From positions 1 to 35,983 of the forward strand of contig JALEZN010000027.1 of the NCBI GenBank assembly GCA_022772585.1: a DNA stretch of 35,983 nt, given 5' to 3'. The position numbers were made by a program, and so were the translations under genes. The DNA is from Clostridiales bacterium (GTDB lineage: Bacteria > Bacillota > Clostridia > Oscillospirales > Oscillospiraceae). This document shows positions 14,129 to 21,937 of the stretch, in pieces (the first letter of the stretch is position 1; every line of letters begins with the position of its first letter). The notes beneath the pieces were generated by a model. It did no database searches. It saw nothing but the letters and a program-made list of their open reading frames with translations, and was not told where the DNA came from.

Positions 14129-14839
14129 TTACACCATCCGGAGTGGATAACCGCAGGCAGTGATACACCGCTGGGCCAGCACGTCCATGGCGTCCAGGTA
14201 GTAGCCGGGCAGGCCGTGGTAGGCCCGGTAGACGCTGAGCTCCGTGCAGCCCAGGATAGCCCCGTCGCAGCCCAGGTCCCGGCGCAGGCACCGGTCCAGC
14301 TCGGCAAATTTCTCTCGGGAGCCCTTTTCCCCCCGCTTGATTTCATCGTAAATGATGGACATGACCAGCTTCTGTATCTCCGGCGGCAGGGGAGGGCACT
14401 CCATGCCCAGCGCCTCGCACTCCCGCTGGTACACCCCGGTGCGCACGGTGCCGTCGGTGGCCAGAATGCCCACCCGGCGGCAGCCGCTCTCCGCCATGAC
14501 AGCGGCGGTCTCCCGCACCATGTGGACCAGCTTCAGCGTCTTTAAGTCGGACTGGAGCCGGTCGGCAAAAAAGTGGGAGGTGTTGCAGGGGATACCCAGC
14601 ACGGTGCAGCCTCCCCGCTCCAGCAGCCGCGCGCCGGAGAGGAGCCGGCGGTAGCAGCTCTCCGCGTCCCCGCCCAGGATGGCGGCGGTTCGGTCGGGCA
14701 TCTGGGTATCGCTGAAGATCAGGGTGGGGACGTGCTCCTGGTCTTTGGCCGCGTCGGTCATGTCCAGGATGCGCTGGTAAAAGATCTGGGTGGCCTGGGG
14801 GCCCATGCCGCCCAGAATGCCCAGGCGTTCTTCGCTCAT
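14129..14839 (-). CDS. aspartate/glutamate racemase family protein (probable aspartate racemase)
   Basis: A 236-aa cofactor-independent amino-acid racemase. N-terminal L-G-I-L-G-G-M-G-P-Q-A is the family opening. The two catalytic cysteines are in G-I-P-C-N-T (C85) and L-G-C-T-E-L (C198), both present, so it should be active. Length is usual for RacD-type aspartate racemases. The ATG at 14839 follows GAAGGAGACAG. It is last in the minus-strand run, 43 bp after the ATP-grasp ligase. That pairing (racemase plus D-aspartate ligase) matches the known D-Asp cross-bridge gene pair of enterococci, so it probably makes D-Asp for the ligase. Glutamate or another substrate is not excluded. Confidence 0.85.
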   Translation of the reverse strand: MSEERLGILGGMGPQATQIFYQRILDMTDAAKDQEHVPTLIFSDTQMPDRTAAILGGDAESCYRRLLSGARLLERGGCTVLGIPCNTSHFFADRLQSDLKTLKLVHMVRETAAVMAESGCRRVGILATDGTVRTGVYQRECEALGMECPPLPPEIQKLVMSIIYDEIKRGEKGSREKFAELDRCLRRDLGCDGAILGCTELSVYRAYHGLPGYYLDAMDVLAQRCITACGYPLRMV

Positions 14840-14882
14840 ACTCTGTCTCCTTCGCGTATGCCGCGCCGGGATATCCGGCGGC

Positions 14883-16091
14883 TCAGTTGGCCTTCTCCAT
14901 GGAGCTGGCGTAGCGCTTCTTGTACCGCCACTGGTCCCGGATCACCCGTAGCTTGTGGATCAGGTTCCTGTCCGCCTTGTAGTACAGGGGATTGACCACT
15001 GCGCCGGCGTCGATGAGGGCCTTCATCTCCCCGTGGAACTTTTTGGGGATATAGTCGTAGGCCACGCTCTGGGGAATGACCCGCCACATATGGCGGTTTT
15101 TGGTCACCAGCAGCTCGGCCGGCTTGTGCTCGATGCGGTCCTCTACCAGGTACCTGGCCAGGTTGTACCCCGCGCCGGTGACATAGTAGTTGCTGCGGCC
15201 CTGGCGGGTGTTGATCTCAAAGACCTTATACTTACCGTCCCGCTGGTCGTACTTCACGTCAAAGTTAGAGAAGCCGGTGTAGCCGATATCCTCCAGGAAA
15301 TAGCGCAGCTTCTCGCACAGCTCGGGCTCGTGTTCAGTGATGATGACGGCGTGGTTGCCGATGCCGTGGCGGGTATGCTCCTCCAGCAGCACATGGCCCA
15401 CGCACATGAGCCGGACCTTCCCATCCTCGCCGGAGTAGTTGGTGACTACCCGCATATAGCTGTCGTCTCCGGGGATGAAGTCCTGGATGATGAGGGAATC
15501 CTCATAGCCGTGCTCGTAGATCTCGTCCAGGACACGGTCCACCTCCTCCCGGGTCTGGAGGACGTAGGCCTTCTTCTGGGTGTCGAAGGGGTGGTCCCAG
15601 TAGGTGGCGCTCTCGGCGGGCTTGACCACGAAGGGCCCCTCGAAGGGGAGGACGAAGTCGTGCCCCATGCCCTTCCTGTAGACAAAGGTAGCCGGGTGGT
15701 CGATGCCGTACTTGTCGCACAGGTCGTAGAACTTCTCCTTGTGGATGAGCTCTTCCATCAGCTCCAGTGGGATATAGGGCGCGATGACGTTCTCCGGGTA
15801 GTTGGGCAGGTTGCAGGCGATGGACGTGAGGTAGTTGTCGCCGCAGCCCAGCACGATGACCTTCCGGTCGGAGAACTCGGCGGCCACCTTCTTCACGTTG
15901 GCCAGCACCACCTCGGGCGCGTCATTGTTCTCACACACCCGGTAGTCGATGATGTCGCTGCCCACGCACACGCCCGAGGGGTACATGCCGTAGGCCACGG
16001 TCTTGACGCCGTAGGCCTCATGAAAGGCCCGGGCCATGCTGTATACATTGATATCCGCCCCCAGAAGCAGGGGGACAAAGCGGTTTTCCAT
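14883..16091 (-). CDS. ATP-grasp carboxylate-amine ligase, D-aspartate ligase-like
   Basis: A 402-aa ATP-grasp enzyme. The N-terminal L-L-G-A-D-I-N-V-Y-S-M-A-R-A-F-H-E-A-Y-G opening resembles enterococcal D-aspartate ligase (Asl). The ATP-grasp core includes F-V-V-K-P-A-E-S near 135-142 and the Mg/ATP-binding E-I-N-T-R-Q-G-R-S-N near 290. Asl-type enzymes activate D-Asp as an acyl phosphate and attach it to the peptidoglycan precursor's side-chain amine. Here the acceptor cannot be told from sequence. The ATG at 16091 follows GGAGGCG. It lies 78 bp after rel and 43 bp before an aspartate racemase gene, which would supply D-Asp. Alternative: another ATP-grasp amino-acid ligase; the racemase next door favours D-Asp. 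Confidence 0.78.
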   Translation of the reverse strand: MENRFVPLLLGADINVYSMARAFHEAYGVKTVAYGMYPSGVCVGSDIIDYRVCENNDAPEVVLANVKKVAAEFSDRKVIVLGCGDNYLTSIACNLPNYPENVIAPYIPLELMEELIHKEKFYDLCDKYGIDHPATFVYRKGMGHDFVLPFEGPFVVKPAESATYWDHPFDTQKKAYVLQTREEVDRVLDEIYEHGYEDSLIIQDFIPGDDSYMRVVTNYSGEDGKVRLMCVGHVLLEEHTRHGIGNHAVIITEHEPELCEKLRYFLEDIGYTGFSNFDVKYDQRDGKYKVFEINTRQGRSNYYVTGAGYNLARYLVEDRIEHKPAELLVTKNRHMWRVIPQSVAYDYIPKKFHGEMKALIDAGAVVNPLYYKADRNLIHKLRVIRDQWRYKKRYASSMEKAN

Positions 16092-16117
16092 ATCTGATCA
16101 CGCCTCCATGCGCTTTT

Positions 16118-16140
16118 GGAGCCCCGTTTTGCGGGGCTCC
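16118..16140. other. hairpin between rel and the ATP-grasp ligase gene
   Basis: A 9-bp perfect stem (16118-16126 with 16132-16140) in the 78-bp gap. No T-run follows on the minus strand, so it is probably a stability or processing element, or a poor terminator. Confidence 0.45.
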
Positions 16141-16169
16141 TGTGATATTCTTACCAACCGGCGGGCCGC

Positions 16170-18431
16170 TCAGCCCGTGGTACGCTTGACCTGATAGACC
16201 CCCTGGATCTGGCTGAGCTTGTTGATCACGCTGTTGAGCTCGTTCTGATCCCTGACCTCCAGCACCAGGAACACGGCGGCGTATCCGTCGGGCAGGGAAC
16301 GGGCGGACAGGTTGCTCACCTTCACTTTGGCGGTGGAGAGGGCCATGGCGATGTCCAGGGTCAGGCCGTCCCGGTCCTTGGCCGAGATGTCCAGCGAGGT
16401 CTTGTAGGCGGCCAGCTCGCCCTCCACCCAAGAGACCTTGATCCAGCGGCCGGCCTCCTCGGGCTTGCGCTTCTCCGGGGCGCAGTTGGGGCAGTCGGCC
16501 CGGTGGACCGACACGCCGAAGCCCCGGGTGATAAAGCCCACCACCGGATCGCCGGGCACGGGGGTGCAGCACTTGGCAAACTTGACCAGGCAGTTGTCCA
16601 GGCCCTCCACAATGATGCCCGAGTCGGAGTGCCTGGGCGTCTTGGCGGCCGTCTCGGTCTTGGCCACGGACACCGAGCGGCCGGGCATGATGGCCTCCTG
16701 CTGGGTGACGGAGCGCTCTGCGGAGTGCCGCTCGGCCTGGAGCCGGTTCAGGCGGGTGAGCTCGTCCTTGATGCGGACCACCGCCTTCTGGGCGGTCATA
16801 CCGCCGTAGCCGATGGCGGCGTACAGCTCGTCCAGGGTGCCGAAGCGGACCTTCTTGAGCACGTGGGGCAGCACATCCTCCCCCATGATGGCGGCCAGGG
16901 GGATGCCCACATGCTTGAGCTCGGACTCGAAGGCCGCCCGGCCGGTGGCGATGTTCTCCTCCCGCCGCTCCTTCTTGAACCACTGGCGGATCTTGTTGCG
17001 GGCCTCGTTGGATTTGCAGATCTTCATCCAGTCCCGGCTAGGGCCGTGGGCCGATTTGGAGGTGACGATCTCCACGATCTGGCCGTTCTCCAGCTGGGTG
17101 TCGAAGGGGACCATGCGGCCGTTGACCTTGGCGCCGGTCATGTGGTTGCCCACCGCCGAGTGGATGGAATAGGCGAAGTCGATGGGGGTGGCCCCGGCAG
17201 GCAGGTTGATGATGTCGCCGTTGGGGGTGAACACGAACACCTCGTCGGCAAAGAGGTCCACCCGCATGGAGCGGAGGAATTCCTCTGCCTCGGTGTCCTG
17301 CTGGGCCTCCAGCAGCTTGCGCACCCACTCGAAGGCGGCCTCGCTGCCCAGGTCGGTATTGGCCATGCCCTGCTTGTACTTCCAGTGGGCGGCAATGCCG
17401 TACTCGGCGGTGTGGTGCATATCCCAGGTGCGGATCTGCACCTCGAAGGGCAGGCCCTCCCGGCCGATGACCGTGGTGTGCAGGGACTGGTAGCCATTGG
17501 GCTTGGGCGTGCCGATATAATCCTTGAAGCGGCCCAGCACCGGCTTGAACATATCGTGGATGCAGCCCAGCACATTGTAGCACGCGGGCAGGTCGTCCAC
17601 AATGACCCGGAAGGCATAGAGGTCAAAGATCTCGTCCATGGTCTTGTTCTGGGCGTACATCTTGCGGTAGATGGAGTAGGCGTGCTTGATGCGGCCGTAC
17701 ACCGTGGCCTTGATGCCCTCTTCTGCCAGGCGCTTCTCGATCTTCTTCTGCACCGTGGCCATGAACTCCTCATGGGCGGCGGCCCGGGCCTCCAGCTCGT
17801 CGGAGATCTCTTTATAGCCCACCGGGTCCAGATACTGGAGGGAGGTATCCTCCAGCTCCCACTTGACCCGCTGCATGCCCAGGCGGTGGGCGATGGGGGC
17901 GTAGATCTCCATGGTCTCCAGTGCCTTCTCCCGCTGCTTTTTGGGGGATTGGAACTTCATGGTGCGCATATTGTGGAGCCGGTCGCAGATCTTGATGAGG
18001 ATGACCCGGATATCCTTGGCCATGGCCATGAGCATCTTGCGCAGGTTCTCCATCTGCTCCTCTTCCTTGGAGACATACTTCACCTTGGCCAGTTTGGTGA
18101 CGCCGTCCACCAGGTCGGCCACGCTCTTGCCAAAGCGCTTGGCCACATCCTCGTAGGTGATGCTGGTGTCCTCCACCGTGTCATGGAGCAGGGAGGCGAT
18201 GATGGAGTCGGTATCCAGCTCCAGATCGGCCGCGATCTCGGCCACCGCCAGCGGATGGGTGATATAGGGCGAACCGTCCTTGCGCATCTGCCCCGAGTGG
18301 GCGTTGTCCGCATAGGAGAACGCATCGTAGAGGCGCTTGGTGTCCAAACCCGGATTATAGGCTTTTATCTTATCTTCCAGCGCCTGATAGCGCTCTAAAA
18401 TGGGGTCCATATGTTCACCACAACTTTCCAT
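16170..18431 (-). CDS. rel: bifunctional (p)ppGpp synthetase/hydrolase
   Basis: A 753-aa long RelA/SpoT homologue that makes and degrades the stringent-response alarmones. The HD hydrolase domain is intact (L-L-H-D-T-V-E-D, H83/D84 and E87/D88). The synthetase domain has R-F-K-D at 301-304, the basic RxKD form of bifunctional enzymes, then G-Y-Q-S-L-H. A TGS domain (about 397-460), a Cys-rich conserved region (C-C-T-P-V-P-G-D, near 630) and an ACT domain (from about 675) follow. Two starts are possible: M1 (18431, with GGAGAAG 8 nt upstream) or M8 (18410, with GTGGTGA). I keep M1; M8 fits family length equally well. It is 25 bp after recJ, a conserved Firmicute neighbour pair. Confidence 0.95.
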   Translation of the reverse strand: MESCGEHMDPILERYQALEDKIKAYNPGLDTKRLYDAFSYADNAHSGQMRKDGSPYITHPLAVAEIAADLELDTDSIIASLLHDTVEDTSITYEDVAKRFGKSVADLVDGVTKLAKVKYVSKEEEQMENLRKMLMAMAKDIRVILIKICDRLHNMRTMKFQSPKKQREKALETMEIYAPIAHRLGMQRVKWELEDTSLQYLDPVGYKEISDELEARAAAHEEFMATVQKKIEKRLAEEGIKATVYGRIKHAYSIYRKMYAQNKTMDEIFDLYAFRVIVDDLPACYNVLGCIHDMFKPVLGRFKDYIGTPKPNGYQSLHTTVIGREGLPFEVQIRTWDMHHTAEYGIAAHWKYKQGMANTDLGSEAAFEWVRKLLEAQQDTEAEEFLRSMRVDLFADEVFVFTPNGDIINLPAGATPIDFAYSIHSAVGNHMTGAKVNGRMVPFDTQLENGQIVEIVTSKSAHGPSRDWMKICKSNEARNKIRQWFKKERREENIATGRAAFESELKHVGIPLAAIMGEDVLPHVLKKVRFGTLDELYAAIGYGGMTAQKAVVRIKDELTRLNRLQAERHSAERSVTQQEAIMPGRSVSVAKTETAAKTPRHSDSGIIVEGLDNCLVKFAKCCTPVPGDPVVGFITRGFGVSVHRADCPNCAPEKRKPEEAGRWIKVSWVEGELAAYKTSLDISAKDRDGLTLDIAMALSTAKVKVSNLSARSLPDGYAAVFLVLEVRDQNELNSVINKLSQIQGVYQVKRTTG

Positions 18432-18456
18432 CGAACTCTTCTCCGCATTCCGGCCC

Positions 18457-20529
18457 TCAGCCGCTCATCAGGGCGCGGAGCCGGCGGAGGATGGCGGACT
18501 GCTCCAGGTCCACCTTGCCCTCCACCGTGCGGAACTGGATCTGGAGGGAGCCGGTGTGGCGCTCCAGGGAAATGAGCCCCCGCTCGTCAAAGACCTCCAG
18601 ACACACCATGGTCCTGGGGAGGGGCGCGTGATGCCCGAAATCCCGGGACAGATTCCGGGTCATGCGGCGTGGGCTCTCCTCCATCACAGATTCGTTGCCC
18701 GCCCGGCCCTTGAGGTAGCGCCACAGCAGCACAAATTCCTCCCGGCTGGGCAGCAGGAAAGCCGCCTCCTGTGGGCTGAGCTCCTCTCCCCGGGCAAACC
18801 GTTCATACAGGGCCCGCTCGCTCTGGGCCCGGGTCAGTGCGGGGCGCAGGTCGGTGATCTGCAGCTGCACCGACCGCCAGCCCCGGAATTCGTTGATCTG
18901 GGGGCAGAAGGCAATATCGATCCGGTCACCAGTGGACACGCCGGCTTCCGCGGCGGTGGCCGCGAAGAAGATGGCGTCAAAGACCCGGCCGCCCACCGCC
19001 AGCTTCAGCTTCAAATGCCGGCCGCCCCCCACCTCCGTGCAGGAGGACACAGTACACCCGGTCATGGAAAACACCGGCTTGGCATTGCCGGCGCCGTAAG
19101 GTTCCAGAATATCCATGGCCTCCACCTGCTCCAGGGTGAGGATGGCAGGGTCGGTGATCTCGGCGTCGATGTCCAGCTCCGAGACCATCTCCTCCCCGCC
19201 GGTACGCTGGCGGACCAGGCGGTTCATCCTCTCCCGGAAGGGGCCGATCTGCTCCTGGGCGATGGTAAAGCCGGCAGCCAGCTCGTGACCGCCGAAGCCC
19301 TCCAGCAGATCGGAGCACTGCTCCAGGGCGGCAAAAAGGTTGAATCCTCCAAAGGACCGGCAGGAGCCCTTTCCATGCCCGTCCTGGAGGCAGATCATAA
19401 AGGCGGGGCAGGAGTACTTTTCCGCCAGGCGGGAGGCCACGATGCCCACCACGCCCTGGTGCCATCCCTCGCCCGAGAGGACCAGGGCGCTGCGCTCCTC
19501 TGCCGGCATGGCCTCGCACAGGGCCACGCTCTCGGCAAAGATATCCGCCTCGATGGTCTGCCGCTCCCGGTTCAGGCTGCACAGGGCCTTGGCCAGCTCC
19601 TCCCCCCGGACGCTGTCCCCGGTGAGGAGCAGTTCGGCCGCCACCTGGGCGCAGCCCATCCGGCCCGAGGCATTGAGCCGGGGGGCCAGGGTGTAGCCGA
19701 TGTTCATGGAGGTGAGGGGCTTCTCAGCCAGCCCGGCCTCCCGCAGCAGGGCGGAGAGGCCGGGACGGCCGGTATGCCGGATCTGTCTGAGTCCCATATG
19801 GACGATGCAGCGGTTCTCCCCGGTGAGGGGCATCACGTCGGCCACCGTGCCGATGGCGGCCAGGTCGGCGTATTCCCGCAGCAGCCCGTCCCGTTTTTCC
19901 GGCCCCCCCAGGGCCAGTACCAGCTTGAGGGCCACTCCCACCCCGGCCAATCCCTTAAAGGGATAGGGACAGTCGGGCCGGCGGGGATCCACCACCGCTA
20001 CCGCGTCGGGAATGGCCTCCTTGCACTCGTGATGGTCGGTGATGACCATATCCATCCCCAGAGCAGCGGCATACCCGGTCTCCTCCACGGCGGTGATACC
20101 GCAGTCCACTGTGATGATCAGAGTGACGCCCTGGGCGTGCAGAAGGTCGATGGCCCCCCGGCTGACGCCGTAGCCCTCCTCCATCCGGTCGGGGATGTAC
20201 AGAACCACGTTGCCCCCCCGGCTGCGGAGATAGCTGGTGAGCAGGCAGGTGGAGGTGATGCCGTCCACATCGTAGTCGCCGTAGACCGCCATGGCCTCCC
20301 CGCTCTGCAGGGCCCGGGTAATCCGGGCCACCGCCTTGTCCATATCCAGCAGGGCAAAGGGATCCTCCAGCAGCTCCACGCCGCTGGACAGGAAGCGCCG
20401 GGCCTTCTCCGGGTCGTCGATCCCCCGGGCGGCCAGCACCAGCGCCGGCAGGGGGGCGATCCCCGCCGCCGTCAGCGCCGCCTGGCCCCCGGGCTCTGCC
20501 GCGGGGCGGTTCCACTGCTGATATTTCAT
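18457..20529 (-). CDS. recJ: single-stranded-DNA-specific exonuclease RecJ
   Basis: A 690-aa DHH-family 5'-3' exonuclease for DNA repair and recombination. The motifs G-D-Y-D-V-D-G (84-90), T-V-D-C-G (140-144), D-H-H (165-167), A-S-G-R-M-G and G-G-H-E-L-A-A-G-F are all present, covering the DHH, DHHA1 and OB-fold parts. A C-terminal extension beyond about 560 is typical of Firmicute RecJ. The ATG at 20529 follows GAGAGGGGG; the open frame upstream of it (to 20868) overlaps the MFS gene and is not used. It is co-directional with rel, 25 bp apart. Confidence 0.95.
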   Translation of the reverse strand: MKYQQWNRPAAEPGGQAALTAAGIAPLPALVLAARGIDDPEKARRFLSSGVELLEDPFALLDMDKAVARITRALQSGEAMAVYGDYDVDGITSTCLLTSYLRSRGGNVVLYIPDRMEEGYGVSRGAIDLLHAQGVTLIITVDCGITAVEETGYAAALGMDMVITDHHECKEAIPDAVAVVDPRRPDCPYPFKGLAGVGVALKLVLALGGPEKRDGLLREYADLAAIGTVADVMPLTGENRCIVHMGLRQIRHTGRPGLSALLREAGLAEKPLTSMNIGYTLAPRLNASGRMGCAQVAAELLLTGDSVRGEELAKALCSLNRERQTIEADIFAESVALCEAMPAEERSALVLSGEGWHQGVVGIVASRLAEKYSCPAFMICLQDGHGKGSCRSFGGFNLFAALEQCSDLLEGFGGHELAAGFTIAQEQIGPFRERMNRLVRQRTGGEEMVSELDIDAEITDPAILTLEQVEAMDILEPYGAGNAKPVFSMTGCTVSSCTEVGGGRHLKLKLAVGGRVFDAIFFAATAAEAGVSTGDRIDIAFCPQINEFRGWRSVQLQITDLRPALTRAQSERALYERFARGEELSPQEAAFLLPSREEFVLLWRYLKGRAGNESVMEESPRRMTRNLSRDFGHHAPLPRTMVCLEVFDERGLISLERHTGSLQIQFRTVEGKVDLEQSAILRRLRALMSG

Positions 20530-20626
20530 TGGCTTCGCCCCCCTCTCCCAAAAGGCAAGATGAAAATTACCCTTTATTATAGCAAATATCAAAAGAATAT
20601 ACAAGAGAAGGGGCAAAAAATCCAAT

Positions 20627-21787
20627 TTAATCCTTTCGTGTCCGCCGTGACCGGCGGCTTTCCCACAGAAAGAAGAGGGCCGCTCCGGCGCAGCAGGCCG
20701 CGCCCAGCAGAAAGCCCTGCTCCACCCCCCGGTCCCCCGCGGCTCCAAAGGCGGGCTGGAGGGCCATGGCCCCCAGGTCCACCACCATGGCATTGCAGGA
20801 GAGCCGGGCTGCCCGGCCGCCGGGGGCCACCCGCTCATTCTGCACCGACAGGGCCAGCGGGGCCGCACAGGAGCGCAGTCCCTGCAGAAGCGCCACCGCC
20901 GCCCCGGCCGTCCAGGGCCGTGCGGTACCCCACAGCAGCAGGCAGGCCCCGCACCCCGCCGCCGCCAGGGCGGCGCAGCACTCCTCCGGGCTCCGCCGCC
21001 GGGTGAGGCGGTGGGCCAGTCCGCCGGTGAGTCCCGCTGCCGTCACCACCGCGGAGAGGGCCCCGAAGGCCTCCTCCGGGATACCCGCCCGCCGGTACTG
21101 GAGCTGGCTGAGAAAGACCACCCCCATCTGGCAGGTCTGGTCGAACAGACAGAAGGCCAGCAGAAAGGGGATCAGGGGCACCGTCCCCCGCAAAAGCGCC
21201 GCCGGGGCAGGGGAGGGCTCCCGCCGCTGCTCCTCCGCCCGCTCCCCCTCCGGCTCCCGCAGCGCCAGGGTGAGGAGGGCGGCGGCAGTATAGCTCAGGA
21301 CCGTCAGGGCGGCCGAGCGGCGGTAGTCTCCCCCCATCAGGGGCCAGCACAGGGCCGAAAAGAGCATCCCGGCGGTCTGTACCGCCTCCCACCGGGCAAA
21401 CACACGGCGGTGCTCCTCTCCCCGGCAGCAGAGGAAAAGAAAGGCGGAGTCGCATCCCGACAGGCCGGACAGGCAGACTGCCAGCAGCAGCCGCTCTGCC
21501 AGGAAGCCGGCAAAGGTCTCCGCCCGCCAGAACACCACTTTGGACAGTGCAAACAGAAAAGAACACAGTACGATGGTCCTCCGGTGGCCCAGGGCGTCGG
21601 CCCACCGGCCCCAGGGCAGCTCCAGGGCCAGCATGGTCCCCAGGGAGACAGATTCGATCAGCCCCACCTCTGTGAGGCTCAGCCCGCAGGAAAAGCGGTA
21701 CAGGGTGGCCACCGGGCTGTAAAAGACCATGCCCTGCAAAAAAGCGGCAGCAAAAAGAAGCGCAATATTGCGCCGGTTGGTTCCCAT
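20627..21787 (-). CDS. MFS transporter (uncharacterised)
   Basis: A 386-aa major facilitator protein with about 11-12 hydrophobic segments and the loop 2-3 signature W-G-R-W-A-D-A-L-G-H-R-R near 60-71. Three ATGs lie in a row at the start. GGAGG (21795-21799) is 7 nt from the third, so 21787 is the best start. A cluster of charged residues at about 185-200 forms the central loop. Substrate is not predictable: a drug or sugar-type exporter is possible. Its leader contains a nested inverted repeat (21811-21876). It precedes recJ by 97 bp. Confidence 0.85.
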   Translation of the reverse strand: MGTNRRNIALLFAAAFLQGMVFYSPVATLYRFSCGLSLTEVGLIESVSLGTMLALELPWGRWADALGHRRTIVLCSFLFALSKVVFWRAETFAGFLAERLLLAVCLSGLSGCDSAFLFLCCRGEEHRRVFARWEAVQTAGMLFSALCWPLMGGDYRRSAALTVLSYTAAALLTLALREPEGERAEEQRREPSPAPAALLRGTVPLIPFLLAFCLFDQTCQMGVVFLSQLQYRRAGIPEEAFGALSAVVTAAGLTGGLAHRLTRRRSPEECCAALAAAGCGACLLLWGTARPWTAGAAVALLQGLRSCAAPLALSVQNERVAPGGRAARLSCNAMVVDLGAMALQPAFGAAGDRGVEQGFLLGAACCAGAALFFLWESRRSRRTRKD

Positions 21788-21810
21788 CATCATACCTCCA
21801 TATGGATCTC

Positions 21811-21876
21811 CGTTTGAAGCAGCATAGCAGCGCCCGCCCCCAATGGGGCGGACGTGCGATCAAAACAGTTCAAACG
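21811..21876. repeat. nested inverted repeat in the MFS leader
   Basis: CGTTTGAA (21811-21818) pairs with TTCAAACG (21869-21876), and inside it CCGCCCC (21834-21840) pairs with GGGGCGG (21845-21851). It lies 24 bp upstream of the MFS start, transcribed on the minus strand. It could be an operator or a regulatory RNA fold. Confidence 0.45.
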
Positions 21877-21937
21877 GATCAGATGGGACCAAACATGGCG
21901 CGACCGCGCTCCTTTTTGTTATAGTTATAGAATTATA

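Noticed and set aside
16118..16140. hairpin between rel and the ATP-grasp gene as an intrinsic terminator
   Set aside because: On the transcribed (minus) strand it is followed by A residues, not Ts, so it is unlikely to terminate.
18400..21006. 868-codon plus-strand frame opposite rel and recJ, and similar frames at 24235-26406 and 31133-33460
   Set aside because: They are antisense shadows of well-supported genes with low-complexity translations and no start signals.
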